From NCBI RefSeq assembly GCF_037646455.1, contig NZ_JBBIXN010000001.1, forward strand, positions 1,984,001 through 2,048,000: a DNA stretch of 64,000 bases. Direction: 5' to 3'. The position numbers and the translations under genes were made by a program. Shown here piece by piece: positions 52,487-61,007 of the stretch. Positions within the stretch are counted from its first letter, which is position 1. Each line of letters begins with the position of its first letter. The notes under the pieces were generated by a model, which made no database searches, was not told where the DNA came from, and was given only the letters and a program-made list of their open reading frames with translations. This DNA comes from Draconibacterium mangrovi_A (GTDB taxonomy: Bacteria; Bacteroidota; Bacteroidia; Bacteroidales; Prolixibacteraceae).

Positions 52487-53905
52487 ATGACAGTTGCAGT
52501 AAACGAAACACTAGCCTATAAAGTTGCCGATATTTCATTGGCAGATTTTGGACGCAAGGAAATTGAGATTGCAGAGAAAGAAATGCCCGGCCTAATGGCT
52601 GTGCGCAGAAAATTCGGCCCCGAGAAGCCACTGAAAGATGTGCGTGTTATGGGCAGCCTTCATATGACTGTTCAAACAGCGGTTCTGATTGAAACGCTTG
52701 CTGAATTAGGCGCTGATGTAAGGTGGTGTAGCTGCAATATTTTTTCGACACAAGACCATGCAGCAGCAGCCATTGCTACAGCAGGAATTCCGGTTTTTGC
52801 CTGGAAAGGCGAAACACTTGAAGAATATTGGTGGTGTACACGTGAAGCATTGAGTTTCCCGGATGGAAAAGGACCACAATTAATTGTGGATGACGGAGGC
52901 GATGCAACTTTGCTGATCCATAAAGGATATGTTGCTGAAAATGATTCGACAACGCTGGATGTTGAACCCGGCAGTGAAGAAGAAGGCGAAATACTAAAGC
53001 TGTTAAAGAAAACACTTGCAGAAGATAATCAGAAATGGCACCGCACGGTTGAAGAATGGAAAGGTGTTTCAGAAGAAACTACCACAGGAGTTCACCGCCT
53101 TTACCACATGTTTGATAAAGGAGAATTGCTGGTTCCGGCCATCAATGTTAACGACTCGGTAACCAAATCCAAATTCGATAATCTTTATGGCTGTCGCGAA
53201 TCGTTGGCTGACGGAATTAAACGAGCCACCGACGTTATGATTGCCGGGAAAGTAGTAGTTGTTGCCGGTTATGGCGATGTGGGTAAAGGTTGTGCACAAT
53301 CGATGCGCAGCTACGGTGCACGTGTGATCGTTACCGAAATTGACCCGATTTGCGCTTTGCAGGCTGCCATGGAAGGTTTTGAAGTGAAAACCATGGAAGA
53401 CGCACTCACAGAAGGAAATATTTTTGTTACAACCACCGGAAACAAAGATGTAATAACCGGTGAACACATGGCTGCCATGAAGGATCAGGCTATTGTTTGT
53501 AACATCGGTCATTTCGATAACGAAATTCAGGTTTCGCGTCTTGAAAAATGGCCGGGAGTTGCAAAAACAAATATTAAACCTCAGGTTGATAAGTACACCT
53601 ACGATGACGGACACAGCATTTTCCTGCTGGCCGAAGGACGTTTGGTGAACCTGGGTTGTGCTACGGGGCACCCATCTTTTGTAATGAGTAATTCATTCAG
53701 CAATCAAACGCTGGCGCAGATTGAATTATGGAAGAATAACTATGAGGTTGGCGTTTACACTTTACCAAAACACCTTGATGAAGAAGTAGCCCGTTTGCAT
53801 CTGGAGCAGTTGGGTGTGAAACTCACTAAGCTGACCGAAGAGCAGGCTGCCTACATCGGAGTTCCGAAAGAAGGTCCGTTTAAGCCTGAGCATTACAGGT
53901 ACTAA
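52487..53905 (+). CDS. ahcY: Adenosylhomocysteinase (S-adenosylhomocysteine hydrolase)
   Basis: This 472-residue enzyme has MGSLHMTVQTAVLIETL, CNIFSTQDHAAAAIA, the substrate Lys/Asp region NVNDSVTKSKFDNLYGCRESL, the NAD motif VVAGYGDVGKGCAQ and the C-terminal PFKPEHYRY that closes the active site. It splits S-adenosylhomocysteine into adenosine and homocysteine, keeping methylation running. It complements MtnP/MtnA, which deal with methylthioadenosine. Single gene with a terminator. Confidence 0.95.
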   Translation: MTVAVNETLAYKVADISLADFGRKEIEIAEKEMPGLMAVRRKFGPEKPLKDVRVMGSLHMTVQTAVLIETLAELGADVRWCSCNIFSTQDHAAAAIATAGIPVFAWKGETLEEYWWCTREALSFPDGKGPQLIVDDGGDATLLIHKGYVAENDSTTLDVEPGSEEEGEILKLLKKTLAEDNQKWHRTVEEWKGVSEETTTGVHRLYHMFDKGELLVPAINVNDSVTKSKFDNLYGCRESLADGIKRATDVMIAGKVVVVAGYGDVGKGCAQSMRSYGARVIVTEIDPICALQAAMEGFEVKTMEDALTEGNIFVTTTGNKDVITGEHMAAMKDQAIVCNIGHFDNEIQVSRLEKWPGVAKTNIKPQVDKYTYDDGHSIFLLAEGRLVNLGCATGHPSFVMSNSFSNQTLAQIELWKNNYEVGVYTLPKHLDEEVARLHLEQLGVKLTKLTEEQAAYIGVPKEGPFKPEHYRY

Positions 53906-53927
53906 AAATAGTACTGATAAAATATTG

Positions 53928-53959
53928 AAACGGGTCTTCAGTTTTGGAGACCCGTTTTT
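53928..53959 (+). terminator. Rho-independent terminator after ahcY
   Basis: AAACGGGTCT (53928-53937) pairs with AGACCCGTTT (53948-53957) around a 10-nt loop, with T residues following. It borders the stop of the convergent gene. Confidence 0.83.
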
Positions 53960-54383
53960 AATTGTATACCCTGAGAATGTTCCCGTACAACGACGTTTTG
54001 TATTGTTTTAAGGGTGCTGAAGCAGGTCCGTCGGAAGGATAGCCACCGATAAGAATAAACTGCGATTCGCAGCACGAACAAATTCCCAGCAGACCTTCAT
54101 TTAAAACTTTACAACTGCTGTTGATTTCGTTTGTGCACGCAGCATCAAAAGCATAATATGAACCTTCGGTTTCGCAGTACACAATGATACCTCCAAAACC
54201 AACTCCCGGGGAATACAGCGAATTCCCCGGTATAGTCAGCTCGTTGTTAATTGAAAGGTTGATGGGTAGATTTACATAAACATCAGGAATCTGCGAATCG
54301 ACTTTGTCACACGACGAATTCATTAGCACCAACATCGTAAAAATCAATAAATACTTCCCGCTTTTCAAGACCAACTCCTTCAT
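53958..54383 (-). CDS. Rieske-like lipoprotein with altered iron-sulfur ligand motif
   Basis: This 141-residue protein has a lipoprotein signal (MLVLMNSSC) and then a small beta domain. Its last 45 residues follow the Rieske pattern CxH...CPCHGSxF...GPAxxPLKQY, but read ACTN, CSCCESQF and GPASAPLKQY. The two ligand histidines are thus replaced by Asn and Cys. Many Bacteroidota carry similar small lipoproteins with a Cys-Cys in this place. A [2Fe-2S] Rieske cluster seems unlikely; a Zn site, disulfide or other metal is possible. The function is unknown. Confidence 0.7.
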   Translation of the reverse strand: MKELVLKSGKYLLIFTMLVLMNSSCDKVDSQIPDVYVNLPINLSINNELTIPGNSLYSPGVGFGGIIVYCETEGSYYAFDAACTNEINSSCKVLNEGLLGICSCCESQFILIGGYPSDGPASAPLKQYKTSLYGNILRVYN

Positions 54384-54406
54384 TTTTATTATTTTTACTG
54401 AAACAT

Positions 54407-54414
54407 CAAAAATA
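54407..54414 (-). promoter_or_regulatory. -7 promoter box of the Rieske-like gene
   Basis: On the minus strand TATTTTTG matches TAnnTTTG, 23 nt before the ATG. Confidence 0.45.
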
Positions 54415-54439
54415 GCAATTTATTGCTTCGACTAGTTTT

Positions 54440-54832
54440 ATGGATGATCTGATCGTAATAATATTGACCCTTGTAGTTGCCGTTATCGGTATTATCGGGC
54501 AGCGGAACAAGCGAAAAATTCAACAGGGGCAAGCACCGTCACCCGGTGCAAATCAACCCATGGATTTGTGGGATGCGATCATGGGAGAGGAAGATCGTCG
54601 TCCGGAATACCAGCCACAACAGGAAGTTGAAGAACAGGAGCTTATTGAACAACCCAAAGAAAAACCAAGAGGATACGAGTTTGTTCCCAGCAGCGAAGGC
54701 ACCTCAGAAATTGAAGAAGAGTTGCGAAAAGCGGTGCAGAAAAAACCTAAAAAAGTGAAAGTTGACGGTGAGGATTTTTCCCTTCGAAAAGCAGTTATCT
54801 ATCAGGAGATAATGAATCGAAAATATACCTAA
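54440..54832 (+). CDS. Small membrane-anchored protein of unknown function
   Basis: I recognise this 130-residue protein only as a type often seen in Bacteroidota. It has one N-terminal membrane helix (LIVIILTLVVAVIGIIG), a Gln/Glu/Pro-rich linker, and a conserved C-terminal block of the form DFSLRKAVIYQEIMNRKY. Most of the chain should face the cytoplasm. It precedes greA and may share the terminator at 54911-54951. Function unknown. Confidence 0.7.
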   Translation: MDDLIVIILTLVVAVIGIIGQRNKRKIQQGQAPSPGANQPMDLWDAIMGEEDRRPEYQPQQEVEEQELIEQPKEKPRGYEFVPSSEGTSEIEEELRKAVQKKPKKVKVDGEDFSLRKAVIYQEIMNRKYT

Positions 54833-54898
54833 TCGACTATAAATCACTCATTATTAAGATTTTTTCTACGGGATTAACAGAGTTTTAAATAAAATATT

Positions 54899-54906
54899 TA
54901 CTTTTG
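54899..54906 (+). promoter_or_regulatory. Candidate -7 promoter box in front of the greA leader hairpin
   Basis: TACTTTTG followed by CAA matches TAnnTTTG. It lies 85 nt before the greA start and directly upstream of a terminator-like hairpin. Confidence 0.45.
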
Positions 54907-54910
54907 CAAA

Positions 54911-54951
54911 AGGAAGGGTCCCGGAATCTCCGGGATTCTTTCTGTTTTTTT
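54911..54951 (+). terminator. Terminator-like hairpin in the greA leader
   Basis: A 15-bp stem (54911-54925 with 54929-54943, including three G-U pairs) with the core TCCCGGA/TCCGGGA and a 3-nt loop is followed by G and seven T. It can end transcripts of the upstream gene, or act as an attenuator if transcription starts at the -7 box just before it. Confidence 0.75.
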
Positions 54952-54976
54952 ATAGTATAACAAGAGAGTAATTGAA

Positions 54977-54983
54977 AAGGAGG
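54977..54983 (+). promoter_or_regulatory. Canonical Shine-Dalgarno site of greA
   Basis: AAGGAGG lies 7 nt before the greA ATG. Such sites are rare in Bacteroidota, and this is the only strong, well-spaced one I noticed in the window. Confidence 0.8.
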
Positions 54984-54990
54984 ATCAGAA

Positions 54991-55464
54991 ATGTCTGATG
55001 TAACATATTTAACACAGGACGGATTAAATAAGCTCAAGAAAGAACTTGAGCATTTAATGAGCGTAGAACGACCAAAAATCTCGAAACAAATTGGTGAAGC
55101 CATCGAGAAAGGCGATATATCGGAAAATGCCGAATACGATGCAGCTAAAGATGCCCAGGGAATGCTTGAGGCAAAGATTTCCAGATTAAAATCGAAAGTG
55201 GCCAATGCCCGTATCCTGGATGAATCGAAAATCGACACTTCCAAAGTGCAGATTCTGAATATTGTAACCATTAAGAACCAGAAGAACAAAGCTACAATGA
55301 AGTACACGCTGGTTCCGGAAAGTGAAGCCAACCTGAAAGAAGGTAAGCTTTCGGTTGAAACACCGATTGCAAAAGGACTGATGGGAAAGAAAGTGGGCGA
55401 TGTTGTTGAAATAAAAGTGCCATCAGGTATTATTCCGTTCGAAATCGTTGACATTTCAATTTAA
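54991..55464 (+). CDS. greA: Transcription elongation factor GreA
   Basis: This 157-residue protein has the GreA coiled coil with acidic tip (QIGEAIEKGDISENAEYDAAKDAQGMLEAKISRLKSKV read in parts) and the C-terminal FKBP-like domain ending LMGKKVGDVVEIKVPSGIIPFEIVDI. It enters the RNA polymerase channel and triggers cleavage of backtracked transcripts. Its leader contains a terminator-like hairpin and a strong Shine-Dalgarno site. The HIT gene follows by 5 nt. Confidence 0.95.
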   Translation: MSDVTYLTQDGLNKLKKELEHLMSVERPKISKQIGEAIEKGDISENAEYDAAKDAQGMLEAKISRLKSKVANARILDESKIDTSKVQILNIVTIKNQKNKATMKYTLVPESEANLKEGKLSVETPIAKGLMGKKVGDVVEIKVPSGIIPFEIVDISI

Positions 55465-55469
55465 AGAAA

Positions 55470-55862
55470 ATGGCAAGCATTTTTACTAAAATAATAAACG
55501 GCGAAATCCCTTCTTATAAGGTGGCAGAAGACGAGAACTATTTTGCGTTTCTCGATATTTTTCCAACCGCGAAAGGACACACTTTGGTCATTCCGAAAAA
55601 GGAAGTGGATTATATTTTCGATCTTGATGATCAAACTTATGCTGGTTTGCAAATGTTTGCCAAAAAAGTGGCCAAAGGCCTCGGAAAAGCTGTTCCCTGT
55701 GTAAAAGTAGGGATTATGGTGCTGGGGCTCGAAGTGCGCCACGCACATATACATTTGGTCCCCATGCAAAGCGAACACGATTTGCTGAACTTTACCGACA
55801 AAACAAAGTTTCCGCCTGAGGAAATGGAGCAACTGGCAAAACTAATTGCTGAAAATATTTAA
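55470..55862 (+). CDS. HIT-family nucleotide-binding protein
   Basis: This 130-residue protein has the FLDIFPTAKGHTLVIPKK strand-helix and the histidine triad HAHIHLVPM (His-x-His-x-His). HIT proteins hydrolyse AMP-linked nucleotides such as AMP-lysine or Ap4A derivatives. It starts 5 nt after greA, so the two are cotranscribed. The terminator after it ends the unit. Confidence 0.9.
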   Translation: MASIFTKIINGEIPSYKVAEDENYFAFLDIFPTAKGHTLVIPKKEVDYIFDLDDQTYAGLQMFAKKVAKGLGKAVPCVKVGIMVLGLEVRHAHIHLVPMQSEHDLLNFTDKTKFPPEEMEQLAKLIAENI

Positions 55863-55867
55863 TATCA

Positions 55868-55895
55868 GCCCTGACATCTCGTCAGGGCTTTTTTT
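55868..55895 (+). terminator. Rho-independent terminator after the HIT gene
   Basis: GCCCTGAC (55868-55875) pairs with GTCAGGGC (55881-55888), followed by seven T. Confidence 0.9.
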
Positions 55896-55984
55896 GCCCT
55901 TTCAATCTTTCAAAATTTATCAACACGCCCCAATTCAGGCTTTAAAATTCCTAACTTTAAAGGACGTTTTTTTATACAAATTTT

Positions 55985-58900
55985 ATGGTTCCTTTTATAC
56001 ACTTACACGTACATTCGCAGTATTCAATCCTCGATGGAGCAGCCAGCGTTAATGATCTGATAACCAAGGCCAAAAGTGATAAAATGAATGCCCTGGCGCT
56101 CACCGATCACGGAACCATGTTCGGGATCAAGGAGTTTCATGCAGCTTGTGGAAAAAACGACATCAAACCAATTTTGGGTTGCGAAACATATGTAGCTTCT
56201 AGAAGCATTGCCGATAAATCGGATAAAGTCGACCGCTCAGGTCATCACCTGATTCTGCTGGCTAAAAACAAAACAGGATACCGTAATCTTATTAAGCTGA
56301 TTTCGGTAGCCAGTACCGATGGATTTTACTATAAACCAAGGATAGATAAAGCATTGCTTGAACAGCACCACGAAGGATTGATCGCTTCTTCCGCCTGTCT
56401 GGGTGGCGAAATCGCGCAACTGATCATGAACAACCACATGCAGGATGCGGAAGACTCAATTCTGTGGTACAAGAAATTATTTGGTGACGATTACTACCTG
56501 GAATTGATGCGACATCCTGCCCTTTCGCAGCGAGAGCGCGAGGAAGTATACGATAACCAGGTAGAAGTAAACAAACACCTGATAAAGCTTTCGAAAAAAC
56601 TGGGCGTAAAACTTGTGGCCACCAACGATATTCACTTTACCAACGAAAAAGATGCCGACGCACACGACTTGCTGATTTGTCTGAATACGGGTAAAGATTT
56701 TGATGATCCCAACCGAATGCGCTATACCAAGCAGGAATGGTTTAAAACGCAGGCCGAAATGAACGAGTTGTTCAGCGATGTTCCCGAAGCCCTGAAAAAT
56801 ACAAAAGAGGTTGCGGAAAAAATTGAAAATTTTGAGCTGGATACGGCCCCAATTATGCCGGTATTCCCCATTCCTGATGAAATTGGAACGGAAGAAGGAT
56901 TCAAACAGAAGTATTCGCCCGACGATTTAAAAAAGGAATTTGGCGAGGCCGCGTTTGATCGATTGGGAGGTTACGAAAAGGTGATCCGTGTAAAGCTTGA
57001 ATCAGCTTACCTTGAGCATCTCACCATTGAAGGAGCCAAAGAGCGTTACGGCGATCCCCTGGATGAAAAGGTATTCGATCGCTTAAATTTTGAATTGGAC
57101 ACCATAAAAACTATGGGATATCCCGGGTACTTTCTTATCACCCAGGATTTCATCAACTGGGCAAAAGAAAATGGTGTTCTTGTGGGACCCGGACGTGGAT
57201 CGGCAGCCGGGGCAGCAGTTTCATATTGTTGCGGAATTACCAACATCGATCCGATAAAGTACGATCTGCTTTTTGAGCGTTTCCTTAATCCCGATCGTAT
57301 TTCACTCCCCGATGTCGATATCGATTTTGATGACGACGGACGACAACTCGTACTCGACTATGTAACCGAAAAATACGGACGCGATAAAGTAGCCCACATC
57401 TGTACTTTTGGCACCATGGCTACAAAATCAGCCATTCGCGATGTAGCACGTGTGTTGAAACTTCCTTTACCCGAAGCAGATCGGTTAGCAAAACTGGTTC
57501 CGGATGCTCCGAAAATGAGTTTTAAGAAAGCTTTTAAAGAAAGCCCCGACCTCCAAAAGGAAAAAGAATCGAGTATTGAGCTGGTGTCGCAAACCATCAA
57601 CTTTGCGGAAACGCTTGAAGGTTCGGTGCGGCAAACAGGCGTTCATGCCTGCGGAATTCTTATCAGTCGCGATCCGCTGTCGAACCATATTCCGTTAATG
57701 CCAACCAAGGATGAGGAAAACCTCCTGACAACACAGTACGATGGTCGTTTTGTGGAAGACATCGGTTTGCTGAAAATGGACTTCCTTGGGCTGAAAACGC
57801 TTTCCATCATAAAAGAAACGCTGGAGAATATTCGTTTGTCGATAGGCATTGAAATTGATATAGACAACATCCCGCCAGATGATGAAAAAACTTTCGAGCT
57901 CTTTAGCCACGGTGAAACCACCGCTATTTTTCAGTTCGAATCCGACGGAATGAAAAAGCATTTGCGCGATTTGAAACCTAACCGTTTCGAGGATCTTGTG
58001 GCTATGAACGCCCTCTATCGTCCGGGGCCGATGGAATACATTCCGGATTATATCGATCGAAAACATGGTCGGAAAAAAGTGGAATACGACCTGCCAATGA
58101 TGGAAGAATACCTCAGCGATACCTATGGGATTACGGTATTTCAGGAGCAGGTTATGTTACTCTCGCGACTTTTGGCCGGTTTTACCCGCGGCGATTCCGA
58201 TTCGCTGCGAAAGGCAATGGGAAAAAAGATCATTGCCATGATGGAGAAGCTGAAAGAAAAGTTTGTGGCGGGTTGTAAGGCCAATTTCAGGTTTACCGAC
58301 GAATGTAAGAATGTAGGAAAAAAGCCGGACATTGTCATTGAGAAGATCTGGAAAGACTGGGAAGCATTTGCCTCTTATGCTTTTAACAAATCGCATTCGG
58401 TTTGTTATGCGCATATTGCTTACCAAACCGGTTATTTGAAAGCACATTATCCGGCAGAATTTATGGCGGCCAACCTGAGTCGAAACCTCAATAACATTAC
58501 CGATATCACCAAGTTGATGACCGAATGCAAACGCATGAAACTTAACGTGCTTGGTCCGGATGTGAACGAGAGTTTTATCAAGTTTACCGCGAATAAAGAC
58601 GGTGATATTCGTTTTGGAATGGGAGCCATTAAAGGAGTTGGTTCCGGCGCTGTTCAGAACATTATCGACACACGTGAAAAAATTGATGGTTTCAAGTCCA
58701 TTTACGATGTAGTTGAAAATGTGAGTTTACAGAGTGTAAATAAGAAAAACCTCGAAGCACTGGCCATGGCCGGAGCTTTTGATAATTTGAATGGAATAAA
58801 ACGCAGTTGCTTTTTTGCCGGTGAAAATGAAAACGACGATACCAATTTTATTGAAAAACTGATTCGCTACGGAAATAAAATGCAGCTCGAAGCCAACAGT

Positions 58901-59635
58901 GCTCAACAAAGTTTGTTTGGCGGAATGGGAGGTGGTTCCGGTGTGCAAAAACCTGCAATACCGGATGTGGAAGAATGGGCGAAACTCATTCTGCTCGAGA
59001 AAGAGAAGAACTTTATCGGCATTTACTTAACGGCACATCCGCTTGACGATTACAAACTGGAGATCAATAATTTCTGCTCGAGAGACGTGGCCCTGAAAGA
59101 CCTGAACAACGACATTGAAAAGTATAAGGACCGGGACCTGGTTTTTGGTGGAATGGTAACAGCAGCCCGCGAGGGACAGTCGAAAAATGGCAACATGTAT
59201 GCCACTTTAACACTCTCGGATTATACCGATTCAAAAGAGATCTTTTTTTTTGGCAACGACTATGTTAACTTCAGTAAATTCTGCAAGGTAGGTCTTTTTA
59301 TTATGGTGAAAGGAACCGTGAAGTCCAGGTTTGGTAGTAACGATTATTACGAGTACAAAGTAAACAGCATCGAATTGTTGAATGATGTCAGGTCGAGCTA
59401 CGTAAAAAGCATAACCATTAATGTTCCGTTGCCAGTGCTTACAAAAAAACTGGTATCCGACATTCAGAAACTTTCGAAGGAACACCAGGGAAAAGCACTT
59501 TTAAAGTTCAACGTGTTCGACCCCGAGAACAATATGCATCTTGAAATGTTTTCAAGAACAACTAAGATACATCCCTCCGATGCTTTCCTTAACTTTTTTG
59601 AAGGTCAGTCGGATATGAGTTACAGAATTAATTAG
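55985..59635 (+). CDS. dnaE: DNA polymerase III subunit alpha
   Basis: This 1216-residue replicase subunit has an N-terminal PHP domain (HLHVHSQYSILDGA, ALTDHGTMFG), and the catalytic palm with GPGRGSAAGAAVSYC and PDVDIDFDDDGR carrying the Asp residues. The finger region (GVHACGILISR), helix-hairpin-helix and an OB domain (DLVFGGMVTAAREGQSKNGN) follow. It is the catalytic core of the chromosomal replicase. Length is as expected for DnaE. The start is ATG at 55985; no clear promoter is seen. Confidence 0.95.
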   Translation: MVPFIHLHVHSQYSILDGAASVNDLITKAKSDKMNALALTDHGTMFGIKEFHAACGKNDIKPILGCETYVASRSIADKSDKVDRSGHHLILLAKNKTGYRNLIKLISVASTDGFYYKPRIDKALLEQHHEGLIASSACLGGEIAQLIMNNHMQDAEDSILWYKKLFGDDYYLELMRHPALSQREREEVYDNQVEVNKHLIKLSKKLGVKLVATNDIHFTNEKDADAHDLLICLNTGKDFDDPNRMRYTKQEWFKTQAEMNELFSDVPEALKNTKEVAEKIENFELDTAPIMPVFPIPDEIGTEEGFKQKYSPDDLKKEFGEAAFDRLGGYEKVIRVKLESAYLEHLTIEGAKERYGDPLDEKVFDRLNFELDTIKTMGYPGYFLITQDFINWAKENGVLVGPGRGSAAGAAVSYCCGITNIDPIKYDLLFERFLNPDRISLPDVDIDFDDDGRQLVLDYVTEKYGRDKVAHICTFGTMATKSAIRDVARVLKLPLPEADRLAKLVPDAPKMSFKKAFKESPDLQKEKESSIELVSQTINFAETLEGSVRQTGVHACGILISRDPLSNHIPLMPTKDEENLLTTQYDGRFVEDIGLLKMDFLGLKTLSIIKETLENIRLSIGIEIDIDNIPPDDEKTFELFSHGETTAIFQFESDGMKKHLRDLKPNRFEDLVAMNALYRPGPMEYIPDYIDRKHGRKKVEYDLPMMEEYLSDTYGITVFQEQVMLLSRLLAGFTRGDSDSLRKAMGKKIIAMMEKLKEKFVAGCKANFRFTDECKNVGKKPDIVIEKIWKDWEAFASYAFNKSHSVCYAHIAYQTGYLKAHYPAEFMAANLSRNLNNITDITKLMTECKRMKLNVLGPDVNESFIKFTANKDGDIRFGMGAIKGVGSGAVQNIIDTREKIDGFKSIYDVVENVSLQSVNKKNLEALAMAGAFDNLNGIKRSCFFAGENENDDTNFIEKLIRYGNKMQLEANSAQQSLFGGMGGGSGVQKPAIPDVEEWAKLILLEKEKNFIGIYLTAHPLDDYKLEINNFCSRDVALKDLNNDIEKYKDRDLVFGGMVTAAREGQSKNGNMYATLTLSDYTDSKEIFFFGNDYVNFSKFCKVGLFIMVKGTVKSRFGSNDYYEYKVNSIELLNDVRSSYVKSITINVPLPVLTKKLVSDIQKLSKEHQGKALLKFNVFDPENNMHLEMFSRTTKIHPSDAFLNFFEGQSDMSYRIN

Positions 59636-59683
59636 TTTTGCGAATTATAAGAACAGAATAACGAATAAAAAAACAATTTAATT

Positions 59684-60001
59684 ATGGCTTTAGAAATTAC
59701 AGATGCCAACTTTGAAGAGTTGGTTATGAATTCGGATAAACCGGTAATGCTTGATTTTTGGGCTGTTTGGTGTGGCCCGTGTCGTATGATCGCTCCTATT
59801 GTTGAAGAAATGACTGGAGAATATGATGGTAAAGCAGTTATTGGTAAAGTAGATGTGGACAACAATCAGGAAGTTGCCATGAAATACGGTATCCGCAACA
59901 TCCCAACCGTTCTTTTTGTGAAAAACGGCGAGGTAGTTGACAAACAGGTTGGTGCAGCACCTAAACAGGTGTTTACTGCCAAACTTGACGCGCTGCTGTA
60001 A
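59684..60001 (+). CDS. trxA: Thioredoxin
   Basis: This 105-residue protein has the redox motif WCGPC (about residues 29-33) in VMLDFWAVWCGPCRM, the cis-Pro in RNIPTVLFVKNG and the GAAPKQ segment. It is a cytoplasmic dithiol reductant with no signal peptide. AAAAAAACAAT stands 7 nt before the ATG. It follows dnaE by 48 nt and ends at a strong terminator. Confidence 0.95.
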   Translation: MALEITDANFEELVMNSDKPVMLDFWAVWCGPCRMIAPIVEEMTGEYDGKAVIGKVDVDNNQEVAMKYGIRNIPTVLFVKNGEVVDKQVGAAPKQVFTAKLDALL

Positions 60002-60019
60002 TCGTCAATATTAAATATT

Positions 60020-60072
60020 TTCACCGGGTGACTCGATTTGTAACATTGCGTCACCCGGTGAATTCCTTTTTT
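60020..60072 (+). terminator. Rho-independent terminator after trxA
   Basis: A perfect 13-bp stem (60020-60032 with 60050-60062) with a 17-nt loop is followed by a T-run. It ends only 5 nt before the TTG start of the DUF58 gene. Confidence 0.88.
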
Positions 60073-60077
60073 GAGAT

Positions 60078-61007
60078 TTGAAAAACATTTTCGACATAGA
60101 ACAGTTTCATCAGTTCGATAATCTCGGATTGATCGCCCATGAAGTGGTAGAAGGTTTTATAACCGGATTGCATCGAAGTCCGTTTCATGGATTCTCGGTG
60201 GAGTTTGCCGAACATCGCTTATACAACCAGGGCGAATCGACCAAGCACATCGACTGGAAACTCTATGCCCGAACCGATAAATTGTTTGTAAAACAGTACG
60301 AAGAGGAAACCAACTTGCGTTGCCAGGTGGTTATCGACACATCTTCGTCGATGTTGTTTCCCTATTCGAAAGGTAGTAAACATTTACACAATAAACTGGC
60401 TTTCTCGGTGTACACCGCAGCTGCTTTGATCTACCTGATGCGCAAGCAGCGCGATGCAGTGGGTCTAACGCTTTTTTCTGAGGAGATCGAGTTTCAAAGT
60501 ACTCCGCGTATTTCTTCGGTGAATGCCGAGATCATGTACAGCAAGCTTTCTGAATTGATCCAGCCCGAAAACGCACACCTGCGCAAAAACACCAACACGA
60601 CCGATGTGCTGCACCAGATTGCGGAGAACATTCACAAACGCTCGCTGGTGATCATTTTCAGTGATATGCTCGACAGCCAGAAGACCGAAGAACTTTTTTC
60701 GGCGCTGCAACATTTGCGCTACAACAAACACGAGGTCATTTTATTTCATGTAACGGATCATTCGCTCGAGCGTGAGTTTGAATTCTCCAATCGTCCGCAC
60801 AAATTCGTCGACCTCGAAAGTGGACAGGTGGTTAAGTTTAATCCATGGGAAGTCAAGAAGCACTACGTTTCTACAGTAAAAGATTACTTTGAAGATCTGA
60901 AAGTAAAGTGCGGCCAGTACCAGATCGATCTGGCCGAAGCCGACATCAATAAAGATTTTAAAGAGGTGCTGTTTTCTTATTTGGTGAAGCGGAAGAAGTT
61001 GTTTTAA
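60078..61007 (+). CDS. DUF58 domain protein (vWA-like), TTG start
   Basis: This 309-residue protein matches the DUF58 family: HRSPFHGFSVEFAEHRLYNQGE, DIRWKLYART-like sequence IDWKLYARTDKLFVKQYEEE, and a vWA-like metal site VVIDTSSSM. A stop codon lies two codons before the TTG at 60078 and no ATG lies near, so TTG is the start. DUF58 proteins usually work with a MoxR AAA ATPase, but none is next to it here. A terminator almost touches the start, so it may have low expression or a promoter inside it. Confidence 0.85.
   Translation: MKNIFDIEQFHQFDNLGLIAHEVVEGFITGLHRSPFHGFSVEFAEHRLYNQGESTKHIDWKLYARTDKLFVKQYEEETNLRCQVVIDTSSSMLFPYSKGSKHLHNKLAFSVYTAAALIYLMRKQRDAVGLTLFSEEIEFQSTPRISSVNAEIMYSKLSELIQPENAHLRKNTNTTDVLHQIAENIHKRSLVIIFSDMLDSQKTEELFSALQHLRYNKHEVILFHVTDHSLEREFEFSNRPHKFVDLESGQVVKFNPWEVKKHYVSTVKDYFEDLKVKCGQYQIDLAEADINKDFKEVLFSYLVKRKKLF

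Noticed and set aside
54885..55454. 189-codon minus-strand frame opposite greA
   Set aside because: Ser/Phe-rich antisense shadow of greA with no features of its own.
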